From contig OX326957.1 in assembly GCA_946800325.1 (NCBI GenBank), positions 26,879,054 to 26,943,053 on the forward strand: a stretch of 64,000 bases of DNA. The letters are read 5' to 3'. The notes under the pieces were generated by a model. It did no database searches and was not told the origin of the DNA. It saw nothing but the letters and a program-made list of their open reading frames with translations. The position numbers and the translations under genes were made by a program. The DNA is from Luzula sylvatica (taxonomy: Eukaryota; Streptophyta; Magnoliopsida; Poales; Juncaceae). This document shows positions 46,137 to 57,053 of this stretch, in pieces; within the stretch, counting starts at the first letter, position 1; each line of letters opens with the position of its first letter.

Positions 46137-48530
46137 TAGGCTATGATGCTTTTGACAACACCAAGAGGTTGGTGCTTTTACTTTTTGAACCGTTTGATGC
46201 ACATCAAGATATGTGCATGATAGATTAATTTTGCATGCTAACGTGCTCGTTAGTTTTTATTTCTTCCGTTAGGTATTAATTTCCTCGTTTTCAGAACCCT
46301 CTTCGGTGGAAAAACTTCAGCATCAATCCTCTCTCTCTCTCTCCACTATAATTTATTTCAATCTGCCTTCCTCTCCCTCTTTCGTTGTCTCTGTTTTCTC
46401 CAAAGAGCTCCATCTCCACTGCCTCTCTTCTCTCTCGATGTGCATCAAACGTTTCAATGATTTTGAATTTGCTCATGTAACAGATTAAGGCTGGTACCTT
46501 TGGTTTTTCATAATTTTCGTACTTTTTGTGGTTTTGATTTGTGGCGAAGAGTATATCAAGCTTATTACTGAACATGATTGCATAAGTTGAAGTGACAAGA
46601 TCTGGATGGACATGAAGATAGGCTGCAAATGGTAATTTTTCCACAGCCACTGCGTATAAGGCACACTGAGGGATCCAGGTGTTCTCTATTATTGGAACAG
46701 ACGGCTGTATTATCCGAGAGAATCACGAGAAAAAGGGATGGCCGCACCTTGAAGGATGTATTATGTGCGCGCAAGCTCGAGAAGATGTACAACACCTAGT
46801 CCACTGTCCATTCTCGAAATAAATCTGTAACCACCTCTATGCCGAATTCAGCCTCTCGCTAGCATCCATCCGATGTGCTAACATTTTGGCTTCGAAATTC
46901 TTGCAGAGGCGATAAGATGCACAACAAGCAAAGGAGCGAGATGTGGTTGGCGACTTTCTGGAATTTGTGGAAGGAGAGTAATTGGGAGAGTCTTCTCCTC
47001 GAAGGCGGTTGTCCGTTACGAATCTCTTAGTACTCTAATCTGACGCACACGGCACAATAATGGCGCCAATTCTGTTAACTACCACTTGAAAAGCTTTTTT
47101 TCATTTCTTGTAGTTTATGTTTATTATTCTGGTGTTGATCTATCTCTGTAAATTATAATTCTTTTTTCTTTTTTAATATATTGAGTGATTGTTATTTCGA
47201 CTCTCAATTTTTTTTTGTAATAGGTGCAAATGAAATTAGATGATATTCATTATTAACTGAATTTGTGTATGTGTGAGTATGTCTTTGTAATTTTTGGATG
47301 TATTGCCATTTTAATTTGTAATAGCTTATTCTAAACGAATATTGAGTTTTATCCCATTATAGTTCATATAAAAAAAAATCCAAAACTGTGCACTGATTTA
47401 TCATTGAGGTCTTTGTAATTCACCTTGTTTGTACTAATGGTACTACTTTGTACTTGAACCGACCAGTTGATATAATATTGAGATCTAAAGAAGAAATAAC
47501 TTCTAATTTTATATTAGTAGCAACAATGGTAACTTTATAATTTGGCAAAATATGGAATACATCTCGATAAATAATCACCAAAAAGTCCACATGACATCAA
47601 AATTTGTCAAATTATGCGTACAATTTACCAAAATAGTCCATACAAAAATACTAATACATAACATAAAATCTGTAAAAAAAACTTATTGAAAAATTAGAGA
47701 TCCAGATAGTAGTGTTTTCTAACATATAGATTCGACTCATTCTTCATAAAATATTCAAACACCCTTTTCAATCTTCTAAGGAAGAATCAAAATTGAAATT
47801 ATAATTATAATACTAAACAAAAGAATACAAAAATGAATAGATTTCAATAGAAGTTCTAGTAACTTCTTAAGTAAAACACAAACAACCCCATTTACGGTTC
47901 AATCAAAGGCAATTGAGCCTCAACTTATCACAGTTAGCTCGAGTTAAGCTTCAATTAGATTCCAATCAGCCCCAGTAGACTCAAATTGAGATAGTTCGAA
48001 AAGAAAAAAGGTGCAGTTTTTGCATCAATATGTGCCAGATACTTGAGATTATTTATGGACGATAATATGCCGAGTTGGAAATACGATAAGTACTGAAGAA
48101 GCTTAATTACTGTTCAAGCTCTCTCGCTATCACACTGGATGACAGTTTTAGTTCATCAACTCGAAGTGAGAGGTCTAATTGGATGCAAGGAAGCGAACCA
48201 AATAGACAGGGGTTCATCGCTATATGCAAGACAATCGATGGATAGGGTTAAAGTTCTTGGCAGAGCTTAATTGTGTGAGTAGGAGATTAATGAAGACGGG
48301 TGATAGAGCTCAATGAAAAAATAACTTTATAATTTCGTAGCGCGAGAGACAAAAAGTGGAAGGGGAAGAGTTTTAACTGGAGAGGTTAACCAAACGGAAG
48401 AAATTTAAATCAAACGGAAATGTGAGTGTGTAAAGTTAAATCAATCCTGCACATATCTCTATGGATATCAAATGGTCAGAAAACTGAAAGCACCAAGAGG
48501 TTTGGTGCTCTTGAAAACATCATAGCTCAC

Positions 48531-48533
<3 letters not shown>
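46135..48533. mobile_element. Terminal-inverted-repeat element B, bounded by (TA)n/(GA)n
   Basis: The left end GATAGGCTATGATGCTTTTG is matched in inverse by the right end (48513-48533, about AAAACATCATAGCTCACCTC). Pairing extends over some 130 bp, including words near CACCAAGAGG and CATCAAGATATGTGCA. The left end is clearly related to element A at 6252. Both flanks are microsatellite (46107-46136 and 48535-48582). It carries a LINE fragment; no transposase is recognised. Confidence 0.7.
46690..47040 (+). pseudogene. LINE 3' fragment (zf-RVT region) inside element B
   Basis: The plus-strand text translates in pieces to a zf-RVT-like pattern (GWPHLEGCIMCAQAREDVQHLVHCPFS) and then, after stops and a frame change, to MWLATFWNLWKE. 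Both correspond to the C-terminal part of plant LINE ORF2, as in the intact LINE at 30.6-32.6 kb. It is disrupted by several stops and is probably carried passively. Confidence 0.6.
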
Positions 48534-48585
<52 letters not shown>

Positions 48586-48796
48586 TGCAACTAAAATATT
48601 TGTACAAGGAAAACATTATTTTTACTTGTGATTTATGGACCGTCAGATTTAGAATTAGATCCCTGATCTAATGATAACGGCGCATGACTTCAATAATAAC
48701 AACACTCATCCTTCCGTCTCCCTCCATTATGTTTCCTCCATTGTCTAGTAGACTCACGAGCAGAGATAGCTCTCTCTCCTCTCTCTCTCACGAAGC

Positions 48797-49000
48797 ATGT
48801 CGTTGAGAATTTTATCCGTCTCCCTTCTAATCCCATATCACGCCCTCTCTCTCCCTTTCAATCAAAATACTGTGATATCTATCGGCAGTGTCTTATCCCC
48901 TTCTAGTCGCGCCCACATCGTTTCTTCTCTGCGCCCCTCTTGTTCTTTGGATGGTTCAGAGCATCAACGTGAAGAGTTTGCCAATCACATCCAGGTTTAT
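48797..49000 (+). other. Candidate captured exon inside element C
   Basis: A CT-rich leader precedes an ATG at 48797, and a 66-codon frame runs to a good donor-like site (ATCCAG|GTTTAT near 48993). The peptide is Ser/Arg/Leu-rich with few acidic residues at its start, like an organelle-targeting region. I do not recognise it. It could be the first exon of a gene fragment picked up by a Mutator-like element, or chance. Confidence 0.3.
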
Positions 49001-49700
49001 TTTATTTCTGCACATTTCTATATTTTCTTCAGTTTATTTTCTTCCAAATAGCATGAATCATGTTTTTGTTAAGATTTAGTTTCAGTTGTTGTCTATTTCA
49101 TATAGTCGAGGGTCCTTTTCCATTTCAATTTCAGGTTTCGTGTGATGGATTTTAGGGCTTATGGTTTAGATTTGCTTGAACTTCTACAAATTTTTTTCTT
49201 TCGATAATTGGCCTTCTAGATTCAATTGGATATAATTTGCATTGAAATTTTTGAAACGACATCGGATTTAATAGGGTATGAATTTGGATGTGAATTGGGT
49301 CCGAACTAGCATAATTGTACTGATTTCTCAAATTGTTTGTGAATTGGGACAAAATCGAGACCAAGTTTGATGGATTTGCGGCTGAATTTTGTGATGTTTA
49401 TAATACATGGTTGAATTGAATCTTTTTCGAAACGGGGCTGCATTCGAGTTTAATTTAGGGATTGGTATTGAAATTTGTTTAGTTTTTATGTGTTTATTTA
49501 TTAGTTTATTTGTAATATGTTGTGTAAGTGGTACTTATATAATATATACAGTAAAATTAATATTTATATGATTTTGATTTATTTGTAATTGGTGATATTT
49601 GAAATTGGTGAAATTTGAAATGATAGAATTAATATTTGAAATGGTTTGAATGAAAATGATACCTGATTACATATTTAAATTAATAAATATAATGCAACCA

Positions 49701-52036
49701 TTTTTCCTCTTTTCTCAGTGAGCCACGTCACCCGTTTTATCTGAGCCGTTCGATTTGCTATTTCATGGGCGGGTCGCATCTGGACCGTCCACTGGTTTCA
49801 TGGACTTGGTCTTCAAACACCGTGTTGTGTACTATCTGTTACACTTCATGGTCCACGATGAGCCAAGTCCATTCAATTTCTATGGTAAAAAAACACATAT
49901 ATCTCTCTCTTATCACTCATTCTGCAAACCCTAGCCGCCGTACAAGGATTGCACCGCACGGCGATACGCTGCTCGCACTAGAGCGATTCCGGCGTACCAC
50001 TCCCTCCTCTTTCCCTCTCCTCTCTTTCTCTTCTGATTCATGCTCGCCTGGAAAAATCGCGAAGAAACCCTAGAGCGACGTTCAACACTTATCGGCAGAA
50101 AAAGCGCGATGAAGTCCAGACTTTGCGGCGAGGTAGAGAAATCCTAGCGAGGACGAAGCGATTCGTCCTGGCAGCCTCTGCAAACAACCGTCTTGCTCGA
50201 TTTTGTTTGCCAAAACCTGGTGAGGTAACTCAACCCTATTCGATTCTGTTTCGAGCTTCATGTTTTTGTTTTCGAATGAATTTTCAGTGATTAAGGGTTG
50301 ATTTTCGTTGTTTTTGTTGATTGTTGTTGTAATTTCTGCAGGAATTTCATTCAATTTTGGTTTGGTGAGGATTAATTTTGCTCTCGACAGTTACTGATTA
50401 AGGGTGTAAGGTAATACTCTTCTTCTTTTGCCTTGATTATTGGCTTATATTGTAAAACTGGAGGTGTTTTTTTTTTCTGTGTAACTTGATTAATCATGCT
50501 CCAATCAGGGGGGTTTCCGTTTTTACAATGTCCTCGAACCACATAATATTTTTTCTTCAGACTTCATCTTTGCAGAAATTCACGTTTGTATTCAAATTAC
50601 TATTCGAAAAATAAAACATTGAAAAAAATGAAAACTTGGGCTAAAACGAATAAATAGTGCTCAGATTTTAATAGCTTTATCCATTATTTATAATCAGGAG
50701 CATACCTGACATAGTAAGCTATTAAATATATAGGTCATGCTATTTAGATATTCTAATGGCATGTTTATTTAATTGAATTTTCTTTAATTGAGGCTCTTTT
50801 TCGAATCGGTTTCTCTAATTTTCTGTCTGTAATTATTTCGTCAGTTCTAACCTTTTTGCTATTTTCAAAAAATGCAGGGGCTATTTGCAAATTTCCTCAA
50901 CAGGGCAAGAATTTTATTCCATGACAATTGTATTACAATTATTTCGAATGGAAGGGTAAAGATCATATTTTGAATTATTGGAAGGGCCAATATGATTATT
51001 TTGCCAGTTTTGAACTTCTCTATATTTTCAACAATGCAGGGGCTATTTGCAAATTTTCTCAAAAGAGTACGAATCTTATTCCATGATAATTGCATTGTAA
51101 TTATTTCCATTGAAGAGTAAAGATCATACTTCGAATTATTGGAAGGGCCAATATGATTATTTTGTCAGTTTTCAATATTTTTATGTATTGAAACAATACA
51201 GGGGCTATTTGTAAATTACCTCAAAAGAGTAAGATTCTTTTATTTCGTCACATACTGACAATTGAATGTTTGATTTACAATGCAGAAAGCAAAATAAACT
51301 TGGTATTGCATAAAATCTCATGACAACGACAGCGATACCAGCGCTGTGTCCGAATACGAGACGAATGATATCGATGGGTACCGTACCGAACAGTACTGGT
51401 ACGGGTGCAGGTGCGGACAACAAAAGAACATGACCAATGCCAACAATTCCTCTTGGCCTGTAGCGAATCCAGTGGTGATGTCACCAACCCCTTCTCTTGC
51501 TGGTTTTACGAGCAATTTCATAGCAGACCCTTTTCTCCATATTCAGGTTGGTTTTTATATGGAACTTTGAAGTTGCATGAAATATTTTTCATATGTACTG
51601 AATTGAGTCCTAATTGCAACATAATTGGACAATTTAATTAATTTCTTTTGTGGCCTCTTTTTTCATTTGATTTTACGGTCCAATCACAAATTTTATATAA
51701 AGTTATGTATGATGTCTTGGAAAATTTAATGGTTATAATTGATATTTTTCGATTGCAGGGGTATTTTTGATATTTTGTCATCTACGTGAACATATATGAT
51801 AATTTCCTTAATTCCAGGTATACATTTGATATTTTTCACATTATTAAGGTCATTTTGATACTTCCATCATTTTCAGGGATATTTTTGATATTTTTTTTGC
51901 ATTTTCAGAGGGGTGTTGGTATTTTCCGCATTTGGAGGAGGGTGTATGAGATTTTGCTTAACAATATGATATTTTGTCAAAACAATCAGTTCATTATCAA
52001 CAACAGACCCGCGCAATAGCGCGGGCATAGAGCTAG
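49701..52036 (+). mobile_element. Non-autonomous Helitron (about 2.3 kb) nested in element C
   Basis: The right end has the hairpin CCCGCGC-AATA-GCGCGGG region (52008-52024), eleven bases, then CTAG at 52033-52036. The left side has GAGCCACGTCACC (49721), shared with the Helitron at 8276-8855; the exact left border is estimated. The interior includes a GC-richer stretch (49900-50220) resembling a plant 5' leader and start region (CAAACCCTAGCCGCC), probably captured. There is a tandem repeat at 50873-51230 and a second GC-richer patch at 51320-51550. No Rep/helicase is present. Confidence 0.7.
50873..51230. repeat. 163-bp tandem repeat in the Helitron
   Basis: The phrase CAGGGGCTATTTGCAAATTT (third copy GTAAATTA) recurs at about 50876, 51037 and 51199. 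Units share TAAAGATCATA, GAATTATTGGAAGGGCCAAT and ATGATTATTTTG. There are two full units and one partial one. Confidence 0.8.
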
Positions 52037-53096
52037 CTATGTTTTAATTTTCCATTTGGTAATTAAATTTGGTAATTAAATTCAACGAAGTTATTAACTA
52101 GACTGTAGACCGGTACAGATAATAGCTAAAATAATAACTTAATATATATTCACGATGCATATAAATGTAATTACTTTAAAAATATCGACAACAATTCTAT
52201 TTATGTAATACAAACAATAATAATATAAATATTATTTTTCTTTGAATTTGTTGATTTTCTGGAAATTTCATCGAATTTGGTTGGAGAATATTTTCGACCA
52301 CCTCTTGTCATTTTACAACCTTTGAGTCATAGTTTATCATTTTGATAGTTTTTTACGACTATTTTATAATTTTGTTAACTTATGCGCGAGCTTGTTTGTA
52401 ATTTTATGAAGTTATAAACGATGATGTTGATTTTACGAAGATTTTTTTTTTGTGTGTTTTATTTTAGAGAATTTGGTAGTTGGTACTGACTTGAATCGGT
52501 ACCATGCATTTTATAAAATAAGATTGATACAAAAAAATCAGTAAACTTGTATCACAAACTCATCAAATAAAAATTAGCGAACTTATAATCATAAACTCAT
52601 ATCTACAATTCTTGTTTTTTTTTTCACAAGTTACATCTCAAAAACAAGAAAACAAAGCCTGAAATTACATCTCAAATCAAAACTTAATATTAAACATCTA
52701 TCTTACAATCAAACCCTGAAGTTGACTTTCAAAAACAAAGTTTAAATTCACAATAAAAAAAAACTTCACAATCATCATATTTTCATTAGCCTTCATGGTC
52801 TTCATGATCTCAACAATGAAAATAAATGTGCATACCCTCTTTCGAGCAATTCCCCTCCTTCGATTTAATGACAAGTGAACTAAAATGTCCAATTAAGCTC
52901 CAAACTCTTCATTTTCTCTGTTGGCTGGTCATGTAGGATAATATGCAATCTGCGTAATGATTCCGGGTACAAATTTCATGTATTCAAGCTGCATAATAGT
53001 CTCCCAAAACCACTCTTTTTTTTGCGTGTACCAGAATGAACCAGAATGGAGTTCTTTTCCTACTTTTCTCTGGTTGCTGTTTCGTGCGATGAAGAG

Positions 53097-53144
<48 letters not shown>

Positions 53145-53372
53145 GCTTAATATGAATTTACAATTTACGGATTAGGAGGAGAGAAGAAGAGCACAGGAGG
53201 AAGAAGACCAAAGATGAAACCCTTTGTTTGACAGAGCCAAAAATATTCTTGACGGAAATGTACATTAACGGAGAGCGTGTGCTTTTAAGATGTACACGAA
53301 TCTTGATAAAGATCTGATGGTATATGATGTACAAGTATAAAGTGGAGTTTACTTGTACAACCATTTTAGTTG

Positions 53373-53412
<40 letters not shown>

Positions 53413-53414
<2 letters not shown>

Positions 53415-53720
53415 ATTTTCGGGTAACGGATAATACCCGCAGGTAGAAATTTACCCGCGGGTTCGGGCTCGTGTATAGATTTTTATCCGCGGATATTTTG
53501 GGTTCGGGTTCGGATAATATCCGAAATTTCGGATTCAGGTATGGAGGAGGCTTATCCGAACCCGAAACCGAATGATCCGAAACCCGAACGACCCGAAACC
53601 CGAACCCGAATGACCCGAAACTCACGACCCGAATGACCCGAAATTCACGACCCGAATGACCCGAAAATTAAAATATTATTGTTAAAATCAATATAATATT
53701 GCTAAAATATTTCGGAATCA
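53413..53720. repeat. CCGAACCC-rich block duplicated at 56390-56575
   Basis: From about 53560 the text (CCGAATGATCCGAAACCC, then CTCACGACCCGAATGACC, then an AT-rich stretch ending AATAAATCAGAAATTA) is repeated almost base for base at 56405-56575 in the same orientation. The block is the kind of interior found in the hAT MITE at 56189-56821. It abuts the ABCG pseudogene's intron-1 sequence, so it marks the point where exon 1 was lost. Confidence 0.7.
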
Positions 53721-53835
53721 ATAAAATAAATCAGAAATTATTTTTAGCGTCGTCATTGTTACTCGTCGTCATTGTTACTCGTCTTCATTTATTTATTTTT
53801 AGCATGTTAAATTGCTCACTCATGCTTTAGTTTAA

Positions 53836-55269
53836 CTAGGAGAATACTCGCGCTACGCGACGAGGATGTTAATTATGTTTTCCATTACAATATAAAGTAC
53901 TTATAAATATGATGATATTAGTAATATCATTTCATAATATAATTATTTGAACTAATTTGTTTATGATTATGGATAAGTTTTTCAATTATTTTACATTATG
54001 ATGACACAAAATTTCATTTTCTTAATCAAGTAATAACACTTATATTAATGTGATTGTATAATAATAATATATGAGGTATAACATGATTTTACAAGAAAAC
54101 ATAACAATAAATATTATATCATTGTTGTTCACAATATTTCATACAATATCAAATGTAAAAAATAATAAATCATACAACATACGTAGTAACATATAAATAA
54201 TTATCAAGTACTAATAATTTGTTATTGATTCAAAATGCAATACAATTATAAATTATCAATAATAAATCGTACAACATACGTAGTAACATATAATTAATTA
54301 TCAAGTACTAATAATTTATTATTGCTTCAAAATGCAATGGAAATTATAAATAATATTAAACTTAATAGTGAAAGTAATTTGATAAATAATATAAAAAATT
54401 AATTTAGCATAACATAAATATAAATTATAAGTCATGTGAGTTTTTTTAACTTTATATTTTTAAAAAATAACATTACTATTTTGTACGTGTTAATAAATCA
54501 ATTTTTTTTCGATGGATAAACTATTTTTATTTCTATTATTTTTCAAAGAAAATAATATTAAATTTGTTTGATTAAAAACACAGACATAATCAACTTAGTT
54601 TTATATGATATTAGTATAGTTGTAATTTTTAAAAATAAATATTAATATTTCAAATATTTCACATTCCATGTAAATAAAATAATTAAAATATTATTTGTAA
54701 AAATGCATTTTTTTGCATTGCATTTTTTACATAATATTTTTACAAATTCAAATTATGAAAAATTGTATGTATGAACTATGCTAATATGGATGTCAAAATA
54801 AAGAAAAAATTAAAACGAATATATTTGATGAATTTTTAAAATTAAAATTCTAAAAATAATACTATTATATGGTGTATGTTTATAATATTATATATTAAAT
54901 TATTAGTATTTCATATGTTAACTTTTTATCTTCCATTGTATTCACATTTGATCATGTAAACTCATGTGAAATGATAAACAATTAAATAAACTTAGTCTAA
55001 CATGAATCTAACCAATAAAAATAGTCCACATCATTAATACATGATGATGTGGCTTTCTAATAATCCTCAAAACATAGTGTAAAATAAGGGACACTTAAAT
55101 GACTACAAAGAAAAAATGTTTATAAAAAATCAATGAGTAATGAATGATCTAAATTTTGCCACATATTATAATCAATGGTTAAAAAGAAAAGTGGTGATAT
55201 TAAAAAGAAAGTGATGATGTTGCCAAGGAAATTGCAAAAAGTTGGGTCCAAAATAAGGGTGTGAGTAAA
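53836..55269 (-). mobile_element. Helitron in pseudogene intron 1 (about 1.43 kb)
   Basis: On the minus strand the element ends with a hairpin (CTCGTCGCG-TAG-CGCGAG), then TATTCTCCTAG and a host T, the Helitron 3' signature. The intact ABCG gene shows the empty site TTTAGTTTAA|TTGAAAAGG at about 12700, so both borders are fixed by comparison, and the insertion lies between A and T as expected. The 5' end read this way starts TTTACTCACACCC rather than TC, so a few bases may have changed. The interior is very AT-rich with a 95-bp tandem duplication at 54163-54345 and no coding sequence. Confidence 0.75.
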
Positions 55270-55471
55270 TTGAAAAGATAATTTACCTTCCATGCATTTA
55301 TTTCAATGTAGAGTAAATGTGAAGCTGCCAAAAATAGAGGTGAGGTATACAAATCTCTTTGTAGAAGCTGAATGCCAAGTGGTGCAAGGAAAGCCTTTAC
55401 CCACCTTATGGAACTCTTTCATGAGCAAAGTTTCGGTATTTCTTTTAATATATTTTTTTAATTATTTTTAG

Positions 55472-57053
55472 CATAGTTCTGAAAGTCGGAATCGGAATCG
55501 GAATCGTCCGATGGCCGAAGAATAATAGTCGGCCGAGTCGGATCGGAATCATCCGAGTCCGATTGGAAAGTCGGATTTTGTGAAAATGTTGTCTTATTAA
55601 TTAAAAAAAATTAAAAAAAATAACACAAATATAACTTACATTATATTATATATAGTAATACTTAATTAACTAAAAAAAATACATCATAAAATAAATTAGT
55701 GCCGAAAACTATAACTCGCGGGTTGCATGACCTCGTCATTATCATGTTCAACTCGAAATGTTCAACTTCTTAGGAGAACAGATGTATAAAAAAAACCAAC
55801 AGAAATGTTCAACTCGAAAGTGATAGAAAATGAAAATCGGTGAGGAAGATGAGCATATGTGAAATAGTACAATGCTATTTATAGCCAAAAGGATCTTCAA
55901 TAATTCATCGAATATATTCTTTTCTCTATGCACGGTATGCTATTGTATACTTTAATTTACTGTACAAAACATCACTATACATCCTAATTCCTACATAAAG
56001 TACAAAATGATTTTTACGGTACAAAACATCATTGCTTTGGATGCCGTATTATTTTTCCTATGCATTAAATATCTTCATAAAGTAACTTTTACCTGTTGTC
56101 TTCAAGGTAAAATAATAATAGTAGCATATCATACCCAATATTCAACGACCCCTAATATTCAATTTAATGATCCTAAGCCACTAGGGACTAGAGCTGGCAA
56201 AATCTGACCCGACCCGAAAAAATGATCCGACCCGTCCGAACCCGAACCCGACCCGACCCGAAAATATTGAAAAGTCAATGACCCGAACCCGAACCCGAAA
56301 CCGAAACCGAATGACCCGAACCCGAAACCGACCCGAAACCGAATGACCCGAACCCGAAACCGACCCGAAACCGAATGATCCGAACCCGAAATCGACCCGA
56401 AACCGAATGATCCGAAACCCGAACGACCCGAAACCCGAACCCGAATGACCCGAAACTCACGACCCGAATGACCCGAAATTCACGACCCGAATGACCCGAA
56501 AATTAAAATATTATTGTTAAAATCAATATAATATTGCTAAAATATTTCGGAATCAATAAAATAAATCAGAAATTACCCGAAAACTAAATATTTGGAAAAT
56601 CGAATGATTCGAAATCAAATATTGTGAAATTTGAATTACCCGAAAATCAAAATAGTCACGACCCGAAAACTGACACGACCCGAACCCGAACGACCCGAAA
56701 ACCGAAACGACCCGAACCCGAACGACCCGAAACCCGAACGACCCGCGACCCGATGACCCGCAACCCGAAACGACCCGAACCCGACCCGAACCCGACCCGA
56801 CCCGCCCGATTGCCACCTCTACTAGCGACCCTACAAACCTAGTAAAGTAATCCCTACAAGTATATTTCCTTCTCCAAATCATATTCTCGTTTCCTTCTCC
56901 AAATCATATTTCCTTCGACAGATCTGAGAAAAATGGCAAAAAAACGCTGGAGCGGTGAAATCCGACCGGAATCGGCCAGAATCGAATCGGCCACCACCGA
57001 CTCCGACCAAGTCGGGCGACTTCATGCCTGAGTCGGCAATCCTGCGAACCATG
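55472..57053. mobile_element. hAT element in pseudogene intron 2 (1.58 kb)
   Basis: The 8-bp duplication ATTTTTAG lies at 55464-55471 and 57054-57061; the intact gene has one copy at the matching position (about 12884). The ends CATAGTTCTGAAAGTCGG and (inverse) CATGGTTCGCAGGATTGCC share CAT(A/G)GTTC. Subterminal GTCGGAATCGGAATCG-type words are typical of plant hAT elements. No transposase remains. A second hAT MITE (56189-56821) is nested inside. Confidence 0.8.
56189..56821. mobile_element. hAT MITE nested in the larger hAT element (633 bp)
   Basis: The left end TAGAGCTGGCAAAATC and the inverse of the right end TAGAGGTGGCAATCGGG are inverted repeats. The flanks CTAGGGAC and CTAGCGAC differ at one of eight positions. 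The interior is dominated by GACCCGAACCC words and includes the 170-bp segment shared with 53560-53720. Confidence 0.8.

Larger units (their letters stand above)
48583..53376. mobile_element. Terminal-inverted-repeat element C, bounded by (TA)n
   Basis: The left end CAGTGCAACTAAAATATTTG and the inverse of the right end TAGTGCAACTAAAATGGTTG match closely and continue with GTACAAG(G/T)AAA. Weaker pairing reaches further in. Both flanks are (TA)n (48535-48582 and 53377-53412). It carries a Helitron, a (GA)n run at 53099-53141 and a gene-like segment at 48797-49000. It is separated from element B only by the (TA)n run. The interior at 52037-53098 is AT-rich with nothing recognised. Confidence 0.7.

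Noticed and set aside
46291..46795. Minus-strand frames of 119 and 76 codons in element B
   Set aside because: The longer one covers a CT-rich inverted-repeat arm; the other overlaps the LINE fragment on the opposite strand.
51300..51641. Two overlapping open frames in the large Helitron as a gene
   Set aside because: Frames are short and overlapping, show no domain and no codon preference I can defend; treated as part of possible captured DNA only.
56624..56842. Arg/Pro/Thr-rich frame as a gene
   Set aside because: It is the translation of GACCCGAACCC repeats in a hAT MITE.
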